From contig NC_085048.1 of NCBI RefSeq assembly GCF_963662255.1, positions 103,209,499 through 103,273,498 on the forward strand: a DNA stretch of 64,000 nt. Direction: 5' to 3'. This stretch comes from Cinclus cinclus. Lineage: Eukaryota; Chordata; Aves; Passeriformes; Cinclidae. The position numbers were made by a program, and so were the translations under genes. Shown here piece by piece: positions 13,601 to 25,560 of this stretch. Positions within the stretch are counted from its first letter, which is position 1. Each line of letters opens with the position of its first letter. Below the pieces are notes generated by a model. The model searched no databases. It was not told the origin of the DNA and worked only from the letters and a program-made list of their open reading frames with translations.

Positions 13601-16600
13601 GTGTCCTAACTCTCCAGGAGACAAGGGAATTTGCCCATGTGTATTTAAATATATTAACTTTCACTCAAAGAGAAATTTAACCTGTTCCATTAAAACATCT
13701 GGAGCCGTTATGCTATTTCTTCACACACTTGGTGATCCCTTCTTTCTATAACTTATCTCTCATAGCTCCTAAGCCTCTATAAATAAAGCAGCTTTATTTA
13801 CATTGCTAAGTATAGACACTGGAGTTTTTAAAATGTGGACTGACAGGTTGAGTTTTTATGTGGAAAATGTATATCAGGCTTACAGCACTACAACACTACT
13901 TTGCAGAAGTAGGCATGATGATAAATTCCTGGTTTATTAAAAAAAAATAAAAAACAAAAAGGGCATGGAGGGGTAAAGAAGAGGGACTAAAAACAATCAA
14001 GACTTCATTGAAACATTTCATCCCCAGAGTGTTTTAAAGAACAATTAGCAAGACCAGGGCTTTCTCAAAGAGATCATAAATACCTACAGGAGTTTTGAAA
14101 TGCTCCTTAAAGGATGTCCTAAAATTCCTATATAAGTTTCCCTCATTCTCTGACATAATCCTGCAATGCCTCCCACGAGACTTTGTGCTTAACCTCAACT
14201 ACAAAACAACAGTGAGATCATCAAAAGTGAGGTTTCAGTCAAGTATGAAGAACACACCAGATTTCTTACTCAGTTTTTACGGGATCTTATTCTGGCTCCA
14301 ACAATTTCAACAGCAGTTCCTCAGAGCCCTGGTAGATCCTAAGGCAGCTTAGATTTTGAAGGCAGCTTGTAGTAATGCAGCCACACCAACAACTCTGAGT
14401 GCTATTTACTGACACATTTAGCTCACCACAAAACTGAGACCAAACTACAGGGGAAGAGCTTCCCTGTTGGGAGAAGGATGTAGCCTTTCCCTCAAAATAT
14501 TCCAGATGCTCTGTCACTCTGAACCCCAAATCAGGTTGGCACAGCAGAGGCATTGGATGTTTCTTGATATGTTTTTTTTGAATTATGTCATGGGAAAAAA
14601 TCCCTTCACTTGATTTATTTATAAGGTCTCTTCCTCAAAGGAAATTCAAACATCATGCATTAGGAAAAAAATCCCAGGCAACTGCCGCACAGTTAGAATT
14701 TTAAAGGCCATGTTTAAGAGAGGCTCCTAAATCCATACACTTTGGAATTCAGTGCTCACACCACAGTATCCCTGGGCCAAAAAAACATTTCATATAGTCA
14801 CCTTCTGCTATTGCAACCCCATGAGGTGCTGTAGGAAATCCAGGAATGTAGGAAAGGCCAGCTACAGCTCTTTCTAAATCTCCAGCAGGTTGTTTCCTGG
14901 TCTGGGTAAAGACACTTTCGATTCCATCCAAACTGGTTCACACATTTTCTTAATAAGAACTTGTGTCAAAACGTTTCAGTTGTCAGAATATTCACCTCTG
15001 AGCCTGAGCTTGTAAGTACAAGTCCACACATTAGTTTACCCATCAATATCCTGTCTGTATTTTTGTCTGTGCATTCCTAAAGTGCCCATCACCCTGATGC
15101 AGAGGTGCCAGTGCAAATTCTCACCCTGTGTTAGTTTGACAGCGCTGTCATCAGAGATGCTTCAACTAAAATACAAACCCATGGCTACTCCTGTCCAGCT
15201 CTGGGAGCTACTCTGGAACTTGGTGGCTCCATGACAAGAAAAGTAGCAGGTCTAGTCCCCTGCTTGGGTCACCATTCCCTTCTACAATAAAACAGGTTGT
15301 AAATCCCAAAGCTGAACCAAATCCTCATGACTGGGGAGACTGGGAGATGGTTCACATGGGAAACTCACTGTCAAGGTCTTAGGAACTTTCAGGTATGAGG
15401 AAAACATCCTATACAAACAAAACCTACTATTCTGTTCTTTATCCTACACACACCCTAGGCAAGGAGCACACTATCTTCCCAGAAAAACCCATCCTTGTGT
15501 TCAGACAGCAACTAGAAGAGATACAAAAGAGCAGCTCCTACAGCACCAGCACCACTTGAATGGCTGAATGCAGAATTAAAAGCAGGTTTCACTTCCAGGT
15601 GCAGAAGATGTCAGATGTGAAGATACTGGCTGTCTCTCACCAAAAATGACAGGCATTTTGGTAAGGCTTTTCTTAACAGATGACAAAACTTGGGTCATAC
15701 CAATTGCTGCAGGATCTGGAGGCACTCATCACACAGCGGGATCAGGGCCAAACATGGGGCTGAACACCAGGTTTCATCCACATTGTTAAGAGAAGTTATT
15801 GGTGTGAGAAGGGTGTTCAGGCATTAAGCATCAGATTCGGGGGGGGATGGGGGGAGGAGCAGGTAGAAAGACCAACAACCTTTGCACTTTGCATTGTTTT
15901 GTGATGTTTTCTTTTGTATACCATATCAATGACTGTGTGGTGTGCTCCCTGAAAATCCAGCCCTTGGTAATTGTCAGGGAACTTCATTCTGAGTGCAGGC
16001 TCTACTGGAAATTAATTGCTTCAGTGAAATCTGAACCACATCATAAATGTCATGTAGAAGTTGCAGGGAGTGAGGAGGCAATGACAGCTCTATCCGCACT
16101 GTTTCATTTAAAGGTGGGTAAAACACACTGCGACAGAAGTGCTCTTCATCAATAATTTAGTCCGCAGTGTAAAGCCAAGCCTTGCCAAAGATGCCAGGGG
16201 AGCAGCTACCTCCCTGGTTTTAATGACACCAGCAGGGAGGGGTTGAGGGGCCAGCTCAAATCAACATTCATTGCACATCTGGGCATGTCGGCAGATGAAG
16301 ATATCTAGGACTGAGCTGACAGGACAAAGGGTTGAAAAAAGAAGTGTAACCTAGAAAACCTTTACTTTGAATTCTTTGTATAAATTCAAGGGGGATGACA
16401 GTTCCTAAGGTCATCTTACATAACAAAACTACAGTGATCTACATAGAGAATTTTAACTCTTTCCAACATATAATCAAAGCAACCGCAAGTTAAGTTTATA
16501 TTATTCACTTTATGAATGTAAAATGCGGAATCCTTAATTCTCTAAAAAGAACTTTTTAAATGAGCAGAATGTTAACATCTATATGCCTGACATAATTGCA

Positions 16601-19138
16601 ATAACCCTAATTACAGTAGCACAGAAGCCCCACTGTACTGGAGGGTCACTGAAGTTCCTATTATAGCCCTTATCTTAGGGGAGTTTAATGTCTTTGCCAT
16701 TTCTCAGTGCATCAGCTGAAACTTGCCACACAGGTTAGCGCTGGTTTACTCCTTCAAATTATTGTTTTACAGCAGTTTCCTTTGGTTCTTAAACAGCTTC
16801 TGCTTGCCAAAAATCCAGGTTTTTATTGTGTTTATGACAGTCTCCACACAAATGCCAATCCATTTGCTCTGAGGAGAATATGACATTCAGGTGCAAGGAG
16901 ACAGATCCATCTCCATACCAAACTCCGGATCCTCACCCCAGGAGGTACAAAGCCATGTAGTTACAAAATGGTTGAAGCTATCCTGACTTGTGGGGTTCTG
17001 GCAGAGCTTTCAGGCACTAATCTGACATTTCAGGCTATACACTGGATGCCTGTGATTTGGCTGAGGGGTGACGACTCATGTCATCCAAGTGAGAAGCTGC
17101 CACCTTGATCCAGAGAGCAAATTCCTTTTGTCCAGGCAAGAGCAGCTACAAAAAACAACCACCTCCAACACTGTCCATCAAATGTTGCCTCTGCAAAAGT
17201 AATAATCCCCACTGCTGGCAAGTTCAGACTAAATTATTTAACATCACAGTACCTAGAGCTATAGCTGAAGGCTATCAAAAGCATAGAATTGTTTTTTCTT
17301 TATCCATTAGAACTATGGAGTTAATTCTTTTCTGCTCTCATTTTGGATATTAGGATCTTTCCATGATCTTTAAATTCATCTAGACCACACCAGAGCTGTG
17401 CTTACACCTTAAGCTTCATCCATGACAACTTCATTGAGGACTATTGCAGGTTTTACTCCCAATGGGGGTCATGTGGGAAGGTGATAAACAAAGGAGTCTG
17501 GGGAATACAGGAGGTGGCATCTCTCCTAATTGCATCTGACATTTCACTTTCATTTTCCCAGCCATCCAAAGGTACCGAGTGAGTAATCCAGTTGTTAATA
17601 ATAATGTTAAAATGCTAATGGCTCCAGGAAAGCCCTCTGAAAGTACTGCAGAAGAGGTATAACATTTACATTCTGGAGAAGTTAAACACTACATGGAGAC
17701 AGATCATCACTGGCTCAGGTGATGCTTTCCAAGAGCAAACTTGAACAAGAGGAGGTCATAATAATTATATTTGGTGTCTGTGAGTAGAAAAAACCTTCCT
17801 ATGTCCATCCTGAGAAAGGAAGACACTTGTGCTTGTTGTGGTCTGCTGTGTCTCCCCTGGAGGCCTGGCTTTTCCTTAGGGAAGGTGCAGTGATGCTGGA
17901 TGCACTCCAAATCACAAGATGAAAGCCTTGGAGATAACAGTGATACTTTCCCCTACACACAGCACCAGAACCGCTGGCCACTGCAAACTGCCAAACCAAG
18001 TCTGTTTTTGTCACAGTGTCACCAAGGAAAACCCATCCTTCCACACTCTGTTACTTGTCTCCCAGCACCTGGAGAACACATGGATGATGTTACATGCTCA
18101 GTGGCTCTCACTATCACTGTTTATGCTGGTGGATTAAAAGGAAAGGTGACCATTATCTGAAAATCAGACCAGGAATATGGTGAGCTCTCTAAAGGCTGCC
18201 AAATTACATTGTTCACTATAAATGTGAGATTTACCAGAAAGGTCCTTTGATAGCTATTCCAGCCTATGCCTTTGCTTGGTGCCTCACTTTTGGGAAGAAG
18301 CCTGAATTTTAAAACTAAAATTTAAGCTGTGCTTCTTTCCCTGCTGAATTGCAGAAAACTAGGAGCCCTAATTATAACAAACTCTGATAATAATAGAATC
18401 CCACATTACTAATGTGCACTCAGAGAGATTCAAATGAGGGTGTGCATGTGCACTGGGAAAGGATAAGCACAAAGCCATAAGTGGCAGACTTTTCCTTCCA
18501 AGTGCCAGGCTAAGCAGAGCCATTTAACAGAACCAGAAGAATGGAATTTCAAAGAGTGATCCTCACCCACAAGCACAGCTCTGAGGTGTGTTTTTAAGGA
18601 CTGGCTCTGTCCCACCATGCCCCCCATACATTTACATCCCGTGTGAGTGGGGTGTGAGGGCAGGGAGGTGTCTGAGCAGCTCCTCAAGAGGCAAAGCAGC
18701 AAAGGTTCAGGACCCCGTACCTGCAGAAGTCAAGTACATTAACTTGTTTAATTTTACCCAGCAATTGCTAGACTTCCAGCTGGTGCAGCTTGGCACAGCT
18801 CCATGGATTTCAGCAGAGCTACTACAATTGACATGAGCTGGAGATCTGGCCCAGTTTCTCAATTTGTCAAAGTGGGCCATTCTTAGGGCACTCTGCTGTC
18901 CTGCACAAATTGTCATCATGGACTTCACAAGCTGCAGAGTTGTGACAATCCACACCAGCCACCCTTCTGCATCTTCACTCTCCTTCTTATGTCCACTGCA
19001 GGATTCCCCCAGGATTAACATCCCAGTAGTGAGAGCTAAACCCTGCAATGAGACAATGAACAAAACAATTTGGTTACACCAGAATTTCTAACTTGGGAAA
19101 ATAAAAGAGTTTGGAAAAATCCCCACTTTAGAAAAAGA
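10653..19138. other. Non-coding DNA with a long chance open frame and a G-rich tract
   Basis: Covers most of the 247-codon frame 10523-11266, which I reject as a gene (see rejected list). A G8-AT-G6 tract at 15839-15854 could form a G-quadruplex. A short inverted repeat, TGCTGTCTT and AAGACAGCA with a 5-base loop, lies at 13022-13044. 16420-16620 is a further AT-rich block with a developmental-enhancer-like texture. I saw no gene or mobile element. Confidence 0.6.
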
Positions 19139-19145
19139 AAGGGTT
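19139..19145. repeat. Left target-site duplication of the solo LTR
   Basis: AAGGGTT directly precedes the TG start of the LTR and is repeated exactly at 19635-19641 directly after its CA end. This marks the integration site and shows that both LTR ends are intact. Seven bases is longer than the five usually reported for ERVL-type integrations. Confidence 0.75.
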
Positions 19146-19634
19146 TGTCTGGAACAGAGTTAATTTTTATCCCAGTAGCTGGTGGGGTGCTGTGGTTTGG
19201 ATTTAGGATGAGAATTAATTACATTGATAGCACAGGGATGTTTTAGTTGTTGTTGAGCTCACCCTGAATCAAGAGCTGCTGAGTTCCCCATGTTCTGGCA
19301 ATGAGGAGTGCACAGGGAGCTGTGAGGGAGTGTGGCCAGGACAGCTGAGCTGGCCAGAGGGATAGTCCATACCCTGGTATAACAGGGGCAGTGGATAAAC
19401 TGGGGGAAATCTGAAGGGAAAGCTGGTCAGGGGCCCCTGCTCCAAAATGGTCTCGGCATCACTTGCCTTGTGTATTTTCCCCCTTCCTTTTCTGTCCTGT
19501 TAAACCATCTTTATCTCAACCTGCAAATTTTACTCTTTTTTTTTTCTTTCCTGATTCTCTCCCCCATCCCACTGAAAGGAGGGAGTGAGGGAGTGGCTGT
19601 GAGGTTTTGCTGCCTCCAGAGTAAAACCACAACA
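19146..19634 (+). mobile_element. Solo LTR of an avian ERVL-type endogenous retrovirus
   Basis: A 489-base LTR with TG and CA ends. It follows the layout of a widespread avian ERVL LTR: the opening words CTGGAACAGAGTTAATTTT and CAGTAGCTGGT, a GTTTTAGTTGTTG word, a degenerate TATA/GGATAAACTGGGGG promoter segment near 19390, and a TTAAACCATCTTTATCTCAACC-type polyadenylation region near 19500. It closes with a CTCCCCCATCCCACTG segment and an AAACCACAACA terminus. There is no internal gag, pol or env sequence and no second LTR, so the provirus has collapsed by recombination between its LTRs. Orientation is plus. The ends are sharp and flanked by direct repeats, but several promoter positions are altered and there is a T-run at 19537-19545, so transcriptional activity is doubtful. 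The exact Repbase subfamily cannot be named without a search. Confidence 0.9.
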
Positions 19635-19641
19635 AAGGGTT
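19635..19641. repeat. Right target-site duplication of the solo LTR
   Basis: Exact second copy of AAGGGTT, immediately following the CA terminus of the LTR. See the left copy at 19139-19145. Confidence 0.75.
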
Positions 19642-20279
19642 GCAGAACACTAAATATCTAACAAAAGAACCTATTCCAGTAAAAGTGACTGCGAACAGCT
19701 AAAGCACTGAAAACAGTTATTTTATATGTCATGATTATCAGCAATTTTACAAAAAAACGACTGTGAAATACATAATAGTGTTACTTAAAAAAAAAAAAAA
19801 GAAGAAAAAAGAAAAGAAAAAAACAGAGAAAAAACTATATCAAAGCATGCATCCTCCCCCCCAGGCAATTGCCCATCATGCAGCCCAATAGGCTTAATCT
19901 GCCATAAAGCCAAATACTTCCCAGAGGAGGTGATCATTAGTTTGAACATTAATTTCCTTTCCCCTCTTCTTGTGTATCCATTAAGTGGAATAACAAGAAA
20001 TGTTCATGGCCATAAGGTGTGTTTGATAGCAAGGAGTAAAAGAAAATGTGCAATTAAAAGATGTAAATGATAAACTGCACAACTTTTCAACTGGCTTGAC
20101 CAATATGTGGGACTTATGGGAGATGCAGGTTTTGTTCTTCCATGCTGAGGTCAGTGAACTGCAGAGACCCAAGGATAGCAAAATTTGGAGGGGAAGAGAG
20201 AAATTATTAATGCTGCATCGTTTCCTTGCTTGCTTAGATTTGTAGAACATGTTTCTTGAATGAGTTTGAAGCCAAACAT
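19642..20279. other. Non-coding DNA with an A-rich tract
   Basis: Contains an A/G purine-rich tract at 19787-19834 (a run of 14 A followed by GAAGAAAAAAG-type sequence). Otherwise unremarkable; the 65- to 89-codon frames on both strands near 19981-20250 carry no recognisable content. Confidence 0.65.
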
Positions 20280-20570
20280 ATAAAAAGCTGACTATTTATA
20301 TATTTGATTCTTTAAAAGCAATTAGGAATACAAAGCAGATGGTACGGCATTGTAGATTTCCCTTTTCATATTGCTTAAGCACTAGAGATCAATAAGTCTA
20401 ATATAAACAGATGATTTCCATAGCAGGGTTTATAATTAGCTGGCACTGAATGTGTCCAAACGCTAAAATAATTAGCAGAAGCATGTGGCACACCATTAAA
20501 ACCTTGTGGCTTGTCTGCATTTACATTTATAATTATTAAAGTTAATTATGATGCTTGTGGTGTGGTTCCA
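20280..20570. promoter_or_regulatory. Candidate conserved non-coding element, homeodomain-rich
   Basis: Four homeodomain-type cores are packed into about 110 bases: ATAATTAG near 20431 and 20469, ATAATTATT near 20529 and TTAATTATG near 20542. Between them lies sequence free of low complexity, with CpG only at isolated positions. The high density of TAATTA words in otherwise complex sequence is typical of deeply conserved developmental enhancers in gene deserts. Conservation itself is not observable here, so this is an inference from texture. Confidence 0.3.
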
Positions 20571-22471
20571 AGCTCCTTTACAACTTAGGTTAAATATTTT
20601 TTCAGTCCTACTTTTTCTTTCAGCCCACCAAATGCCAGCACTTTCAACAAACCCCATTTCATCAAAATGAAAAAAATTGAGGTTATTTTTATAGGAATGA
20701 CCTGAATATTTTCCTAACTAACACTTTTATTTTTCTAAAGAGACATGACACAGGAATTGAATAACTCAGCATTTTGGTGAGAAAAAAATCCTGATTAGAC
20801 ATAATAATTTTAAGGTTGCCTAAGAAAACCTTTATACTTCAGCCTGATGTACTGTTTTAAATAAAATTTGAACAAAGAAAAACCATTTAGTAATCAGAAC
20901 ATTTCAATGACATTCAAGACCTTAAAGTAAACCTTAATTTTACGTATCCTGAACCTGGGCAAATCACCATGAAAAAGGAAGCATGACTGGGTGTAAACAT
21001 CACATATTGGGCAAGGACTTTTGAAGGTCCAGTTTGGGTTTGCACATCTCTTCCCACAACTACAAAAAGCTCAGTCAATCTACCTGGTCGCTCATGAAAA
21101 TAATTTTCATAAACATTTATCATTAAGACATTTTGTGACACATCCAAAGAAGTTGCACTGTTTGCATAATGTATTTTCTCAATTATTCATTCCCCTGAGT
21201 TTTTCTTTCCTTTAGTGTAAACAAAGCTGAATTCCACACTCCACACATGTGGCCGAGTGAAATGGGATGGATGCCCTGAGGGGGGGTGACCCTGTGGGAG
21301 ATGCTTCTGGAGAACACACCCTCTGATTCAGGGCCATCACTGAAATGGGCAGGCAAGTAAAAATTGATTTAATTTACCTAATTACCTCATCCTGTAGGAT
21401 TAGAGGAGCTTCACTCTGGAGAACAGTATCCCTTCCATCACACATCGGTGTGAAATTCCTAAAATTTCTGCAGCCAGTTCCTCCCTGAAAACCTCAAAAT
21501 GACACTGACACCCTCTCTGCTCTCCCTGCAAGTGCCACCACCATGGGGACAGGTGCACAGGGAAAGGTTTGGGCAACAGAAAATGCCACAAGAACCAGTG
21601 GGAATCATTCCCAGAAGCCATTCCCAGAGAGAGCAAAAACTAAACCTTTGCATACAAGTGGTTTTGATCAGCTGCTGGAGGTTACCGGATGCAGCAGATA
21701 CCCGAGAACAGGGCACAACTCTCTATCTCAACAGTGCTAGTTTTAATCTTGGGTTATTTTTCAATAAAATGAAATAAAATGTCAGAGAGGATTAAGATTA
21801 GGTTTTACAGAATTAGAGCCTTGCACCTCCCAGGTAGTATTTCATAGGCACAAGTACTCCCATTTCTGAAATCACCAGGCCTACCCAATTTCTACTGCAG
21901 AGAAACCTCCCCCCTCCCTTTTAATGCATTTCTGTTCTTCATGTAACATGTCCATCATGAACTTCTTGGCCCTCGTTCTTGTTTCCCCTGGCTCAGGCCA
22001 GACCTGGAGATGTCTGGAATGTGACAAGGCAGTATTAGCCTGCCAACTATATTCTGTTAGCAAATTTATTTTCTTCTCCTAGACTGATGATAAAAATGTC
22101 ATGGTGTGATGCTTTAGCAGGCCCAAGAGCTGCCCACCTACAGCTGCAGGGCTTGAAGAGAGCTCGGAGCCAAGAACGCCATAAGGAGAGCAGACAGCAA
22201 CTCCACCAACTTTGCTCTTTCTGCATTGGTTATTCTCCTGCTAAATGATGCAATGTGACCCCCTCAGGGATTCCAAGTCTGATCATGTTTTTCTCACTAT
22301 TTTTTCTTTCCTACTTCCTCCTCTCCTTGACTAAGCAGCCCAAACTGCTGAATTTTTCATGAAAGAGATAATATCATTGTACATAAGATAATGGCATTCA
22401 AATACATCCATCTGCTTGTTAGCTCTGACTACATCAATTGTGTTTCTTCTGAAAGAATATTTACCAAAAGT
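20571..22471. other. Non-coding DNA, nothing recognised
   Basis: No mobile element or gene found. 21400-21720 has overlapping open frames on both strands without family signatures. 22080-22210 is slightly GC-richer with a few CpGs. Confidence 0.65.
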
Positions 22472-22493
22472 GGGGGGGGGGGGGGGGGGGGGG
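22472..22493 (+). repeat. Poly(G) homopolymer, 22 bases
   Basis: Uninterrupted run of 22 G residues in AT-rich surroundings, followed by CCGC. Such a run is a strong G-quadruplex former and is also a common site of sequencing and assembly length error. Confidence 0.9.
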
Positions 22494-24229
22494 CCGCTGA
22501 GGGAAAGGAAGGGGAAAAAAGGGCTCTCTTTTGTGGCATAAAATATGCACATTTTCATAACTGAAATACAAAATCCCTTTTACATACTTTAGATAAGAGA
22601 ACAAAATGAACTGAGAAATTAAGAAAAGCACCCTTGAGGTCTTGCCAGGACGAAAGTATTTCCTCCTTTAAATATTTCATTAAAAATCTAGACAGGTCTC
22701 ACACTAAAACACTGTTGATTTTTTTTTTTCCTTTCAGTAAACAGCATCTTGTTTCAGAGGTGAAATACTGCATGTCAGCGATTGAGATTTTTACTAGCCT
22801 AAAAGTTTTCAAACTAGAGGATTACACCTAAGGCATCCAGTCTATCTCACTTTCCCATAAAAACTGCCCAACCTAAAGTAATTCAATTTATCATTTTATT
22901 CCTTCTTTTGGCTATTCCAACATCACAGAGTAAGACTGTAAAATATGTGATATCCAATTACTGAAAATGTGATGAGAAATTACTCTCAAAAGTAGGACAA
23001 GTGAATATATTTACTGGATTTCAGATGCTCTAGATAAAAAGGATAGTGAGATAAAAACTGCCTATCAATTTTACACACACTGAACTGCTTCCACTTCATT
23101 TCCTATAGGTCGTGTACAACCAGCCTGGCTTTTGAAGTTTCATTTCAGCAAACAATATATTCTAATTGGCTTGTTTACATTTATTACCACCACGTCCTAA
23201 ACTCTGAGATGTGCTTTGTGCTCTTCCTTTGACCTGTTTAGTGCAGCAGCTCCCCCAGAGCTCCTGCCACCTTGGTTGGGATTTGAATAACTCTTGTTTA
23301 AAGAACAACTGCTGAACCAAAGGCTGCCGTTTTCCCACTGCCTTGAGCACATTTCAGTGCTCGCTGTTGAAATGGCAAACACATCAATTAAATGGAAATG
23401 ACAGCAGTTGATCTGATTATTTCCTTCCCTCCAATCTCCTTTTTATTATAAGTTTGCATATTAAGGAAGCAGGAGGGAATAACCCCTCTGAATGTTTGTC
23501 CCTTTGTTTTCTGGGGAGGAGGCCTGTGCACAATGGGCCTCTTGCAGGGATCTGTGGAATGGGGAAGAAATCCTGATCCACAGGGAACTTCCACGTTGCA
23601 AAGCCTCCAGCCCACTCCCCCATGTGCTTTACTCTGGGATCCCAGGAGTTGGTGATGGCAGCTCTTCATTCCCCATGAACCTCCCATGCCTTCATAGAGA
23701 GCTGTGGAAAGAAAAATGCATTCTCCTGGAGCCAGGTTTATTCACTTACAGTGTTTCCAGAATGGAAGCTGAGCTTGTGCCTTCTCTTTTTGGCTGCTGT
23801 GGAGCTTCTTTAGCAACACACGAGGGTTCCTTCTCTTTCGCTCTCTCCTGATTTCTGCTCCTCTAGGAGAGCCACACCTGCCTGAATCCTAGAATCCCAG
23901 AGGCTGGACAGAGGGCAGCACCAGCAGTACCCAGTGCTGTCTTCAACATCACTCTCCCCAGTGGTTTCCTGAAATGGAACTTCATCATCCCTTGGACACT
24001 GAGAGAACGATGCCTAAATGTTCCTCAGCGACGATCTGGTTTATTTCAGAATTGAATTTAGTACAACCACATCTAAAGAGACTGAGATTTAATCACAGAT
24101 GTTCAACAAGGGCAAAATTATTCACAAGTTTGGAGTTGTGGATTATTTTTCAGCTCCATTGACCAACATGTCTCACTTTACACTGTTATACTCCATATTA
24201 ATAGCTGATGCTGAGTTTCCCAAATTATG
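22494..24229. other. Non-coding DNA, nothing recognised
   Basis: A strong splice-acceptor-like pyrimidine tract ending in CAG lies at 22718-22737, but no convincing exon follows it. Overlapping open frames on both strands at 23388-23851 have no recognisable content. The stretch next to 24229 may contain the decayed 3' untranslated part of the LINE described next. Confidence 0.6.
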
Positions 24230-25560
24230 GCATCTGTATGGCAACCAGGGACCGTTTTGTCCTGGACAAATGCCTCTCCTTTTCCTGACTTCTGATCTGC
24301 TGCCTGTTTTAAGTTTACTGTGCAACACAGACTGTGGGAGCTTTGTGTCCTAAATACAGAGGACATGTCCAGTCCAGCAAAATAATGCTATTATAATAAT
24401 AATTGCTTCAATACTGTTTGTGCAATCTCTTTGCAAAATCTTGTTATTTGTGATTCTTATCCTACAGCTTGATATGCATAATAGCTCCAAGGTGCTGGTG
24501 ATGGAATTTTTCCAGCTCTTTGATGTGCCAGCAATGACTTGTCCATGTTTCACAGGCACCAACTAATATGGAAATAACTACAGCAAAATAAACACTAAGT
24601 CTGATATTCTGTGGGATACCATGCATGTGTCAATTTATGATGCAATCTCACATGCAAAACATGTATTTTTAATTCTGCACATGATTTCTTAGACATCTGA
24701 TAGTCTCTTAAAAAGAGATTAAATCCATTACCCACGCTAATACGCCGATTCTACATCTTGCAGATGCTTTTCCAGCTCTGGACTAGTGCACAACCTTGCT
24801 TTTCTTCTGACTGATGATAAATCTGTGGACTTCAGCTGCCACAGCAAATTTGTTGGTCATGAACTAGAGGTCTTCTATAGTGTGTGCAACGAAAGCACAA
24901 CCACCTGCGCAGAGGAGTTCACATATAACCTTCTCCTTCAGTGCTGTAGAGGCCTTCAATCTGCTCAGGTTAAAGAGCTTGCCAGATGTTCAAAATTTAA
25001 TAAATATTCCTGGCATCATGTCTCTAGTGGCATCATCAATCATTACTACAAAGAACAGTCCAAAGAACAGCCTGTGCCAAAATATACCTTTGCTTGACTC
25101 CTTTTGCTATTACAAATGGATCCAGCAGAGTGCCAGCCCCAGCCTCTATCCAGCACACCATTGTGCAGATGACGGATAATTTCACAAACTTTTCTGGACA
25201 TCCAGGAGTTGGGAAATATTGCCAATAATATTCATAGAGCTGGAAGTCAGAGAGCATCAAAAGCATTGCTAAGGTCAATGGAGACTTGTTACATGGGCGT
25301 ATGTTTTGCTCTGTGTGTTTTTTATTCAAAACAGCTAACATCACATCACAGCCCCTTCTTGGATAATGGGCATCACCCTAATATCTGGAACCCTTGGATC
25401 ATATTCATTCAGCATTTGTCCTTTTCCTGAATTTGGAATTGCTATAGAAACATCTTTATTTGTATACCAGAGTGCTGGAAGATAAAGGGGTATTTGACAT
25501 TCACAGCCTAAGGGCATGTAGCTTAGGCATGTGAAGATGATGATATGCATCTGTTCCCAG
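24230..25560 (-). mobile_element. Fossil non-LTR retrotransposon (LINE), decayed reverse-transcriptase region
   Basis: Read on the minus strand, spanning several frameshifts and stops, this segment gives successive pieces of a LINE reverse transcriptase in the correct order. SIDLSNAFDAL at 25285-25250 corresponds to the RT motif A region. GCPEKFVK follows at 25204-25182, then a GVKQ...LA stretch starting at 25101. ELL-CAGG-CAFVAHTIEDL starts near 24920, where active relatives have FADD or YADD. GACETWT lies at 24560-24540 and CWTGHV at 24379-24362, followed by a basic tail with a KLPQSVL-type match. This GVKQ/CETWT/WTGHV signature belongs to non-LTR retrotransposons and differs from CR1, which has GVPQGS, so it is a separate and older invader. 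The catalytic Asp pair is lost and no frame is intact, so it is inactive. No endonuclease domain was recognised at higher coordinates, where it would be expected. The clade (L2-, RTE- or Daphne-like) is unresolved. Confidence 0.8.

Noticed and set aside
20950..20985. CCTGGGCAAATCACC resembling a MIR core
   Set aside because: Sequence on both sides departs from the MIR consensus immediately.
23885..23930. GAATCCTAGAATCCCAGAGG resembling a CR1 terminal repeat
   Set aside because: No further CR1 sequence follows in either direction.
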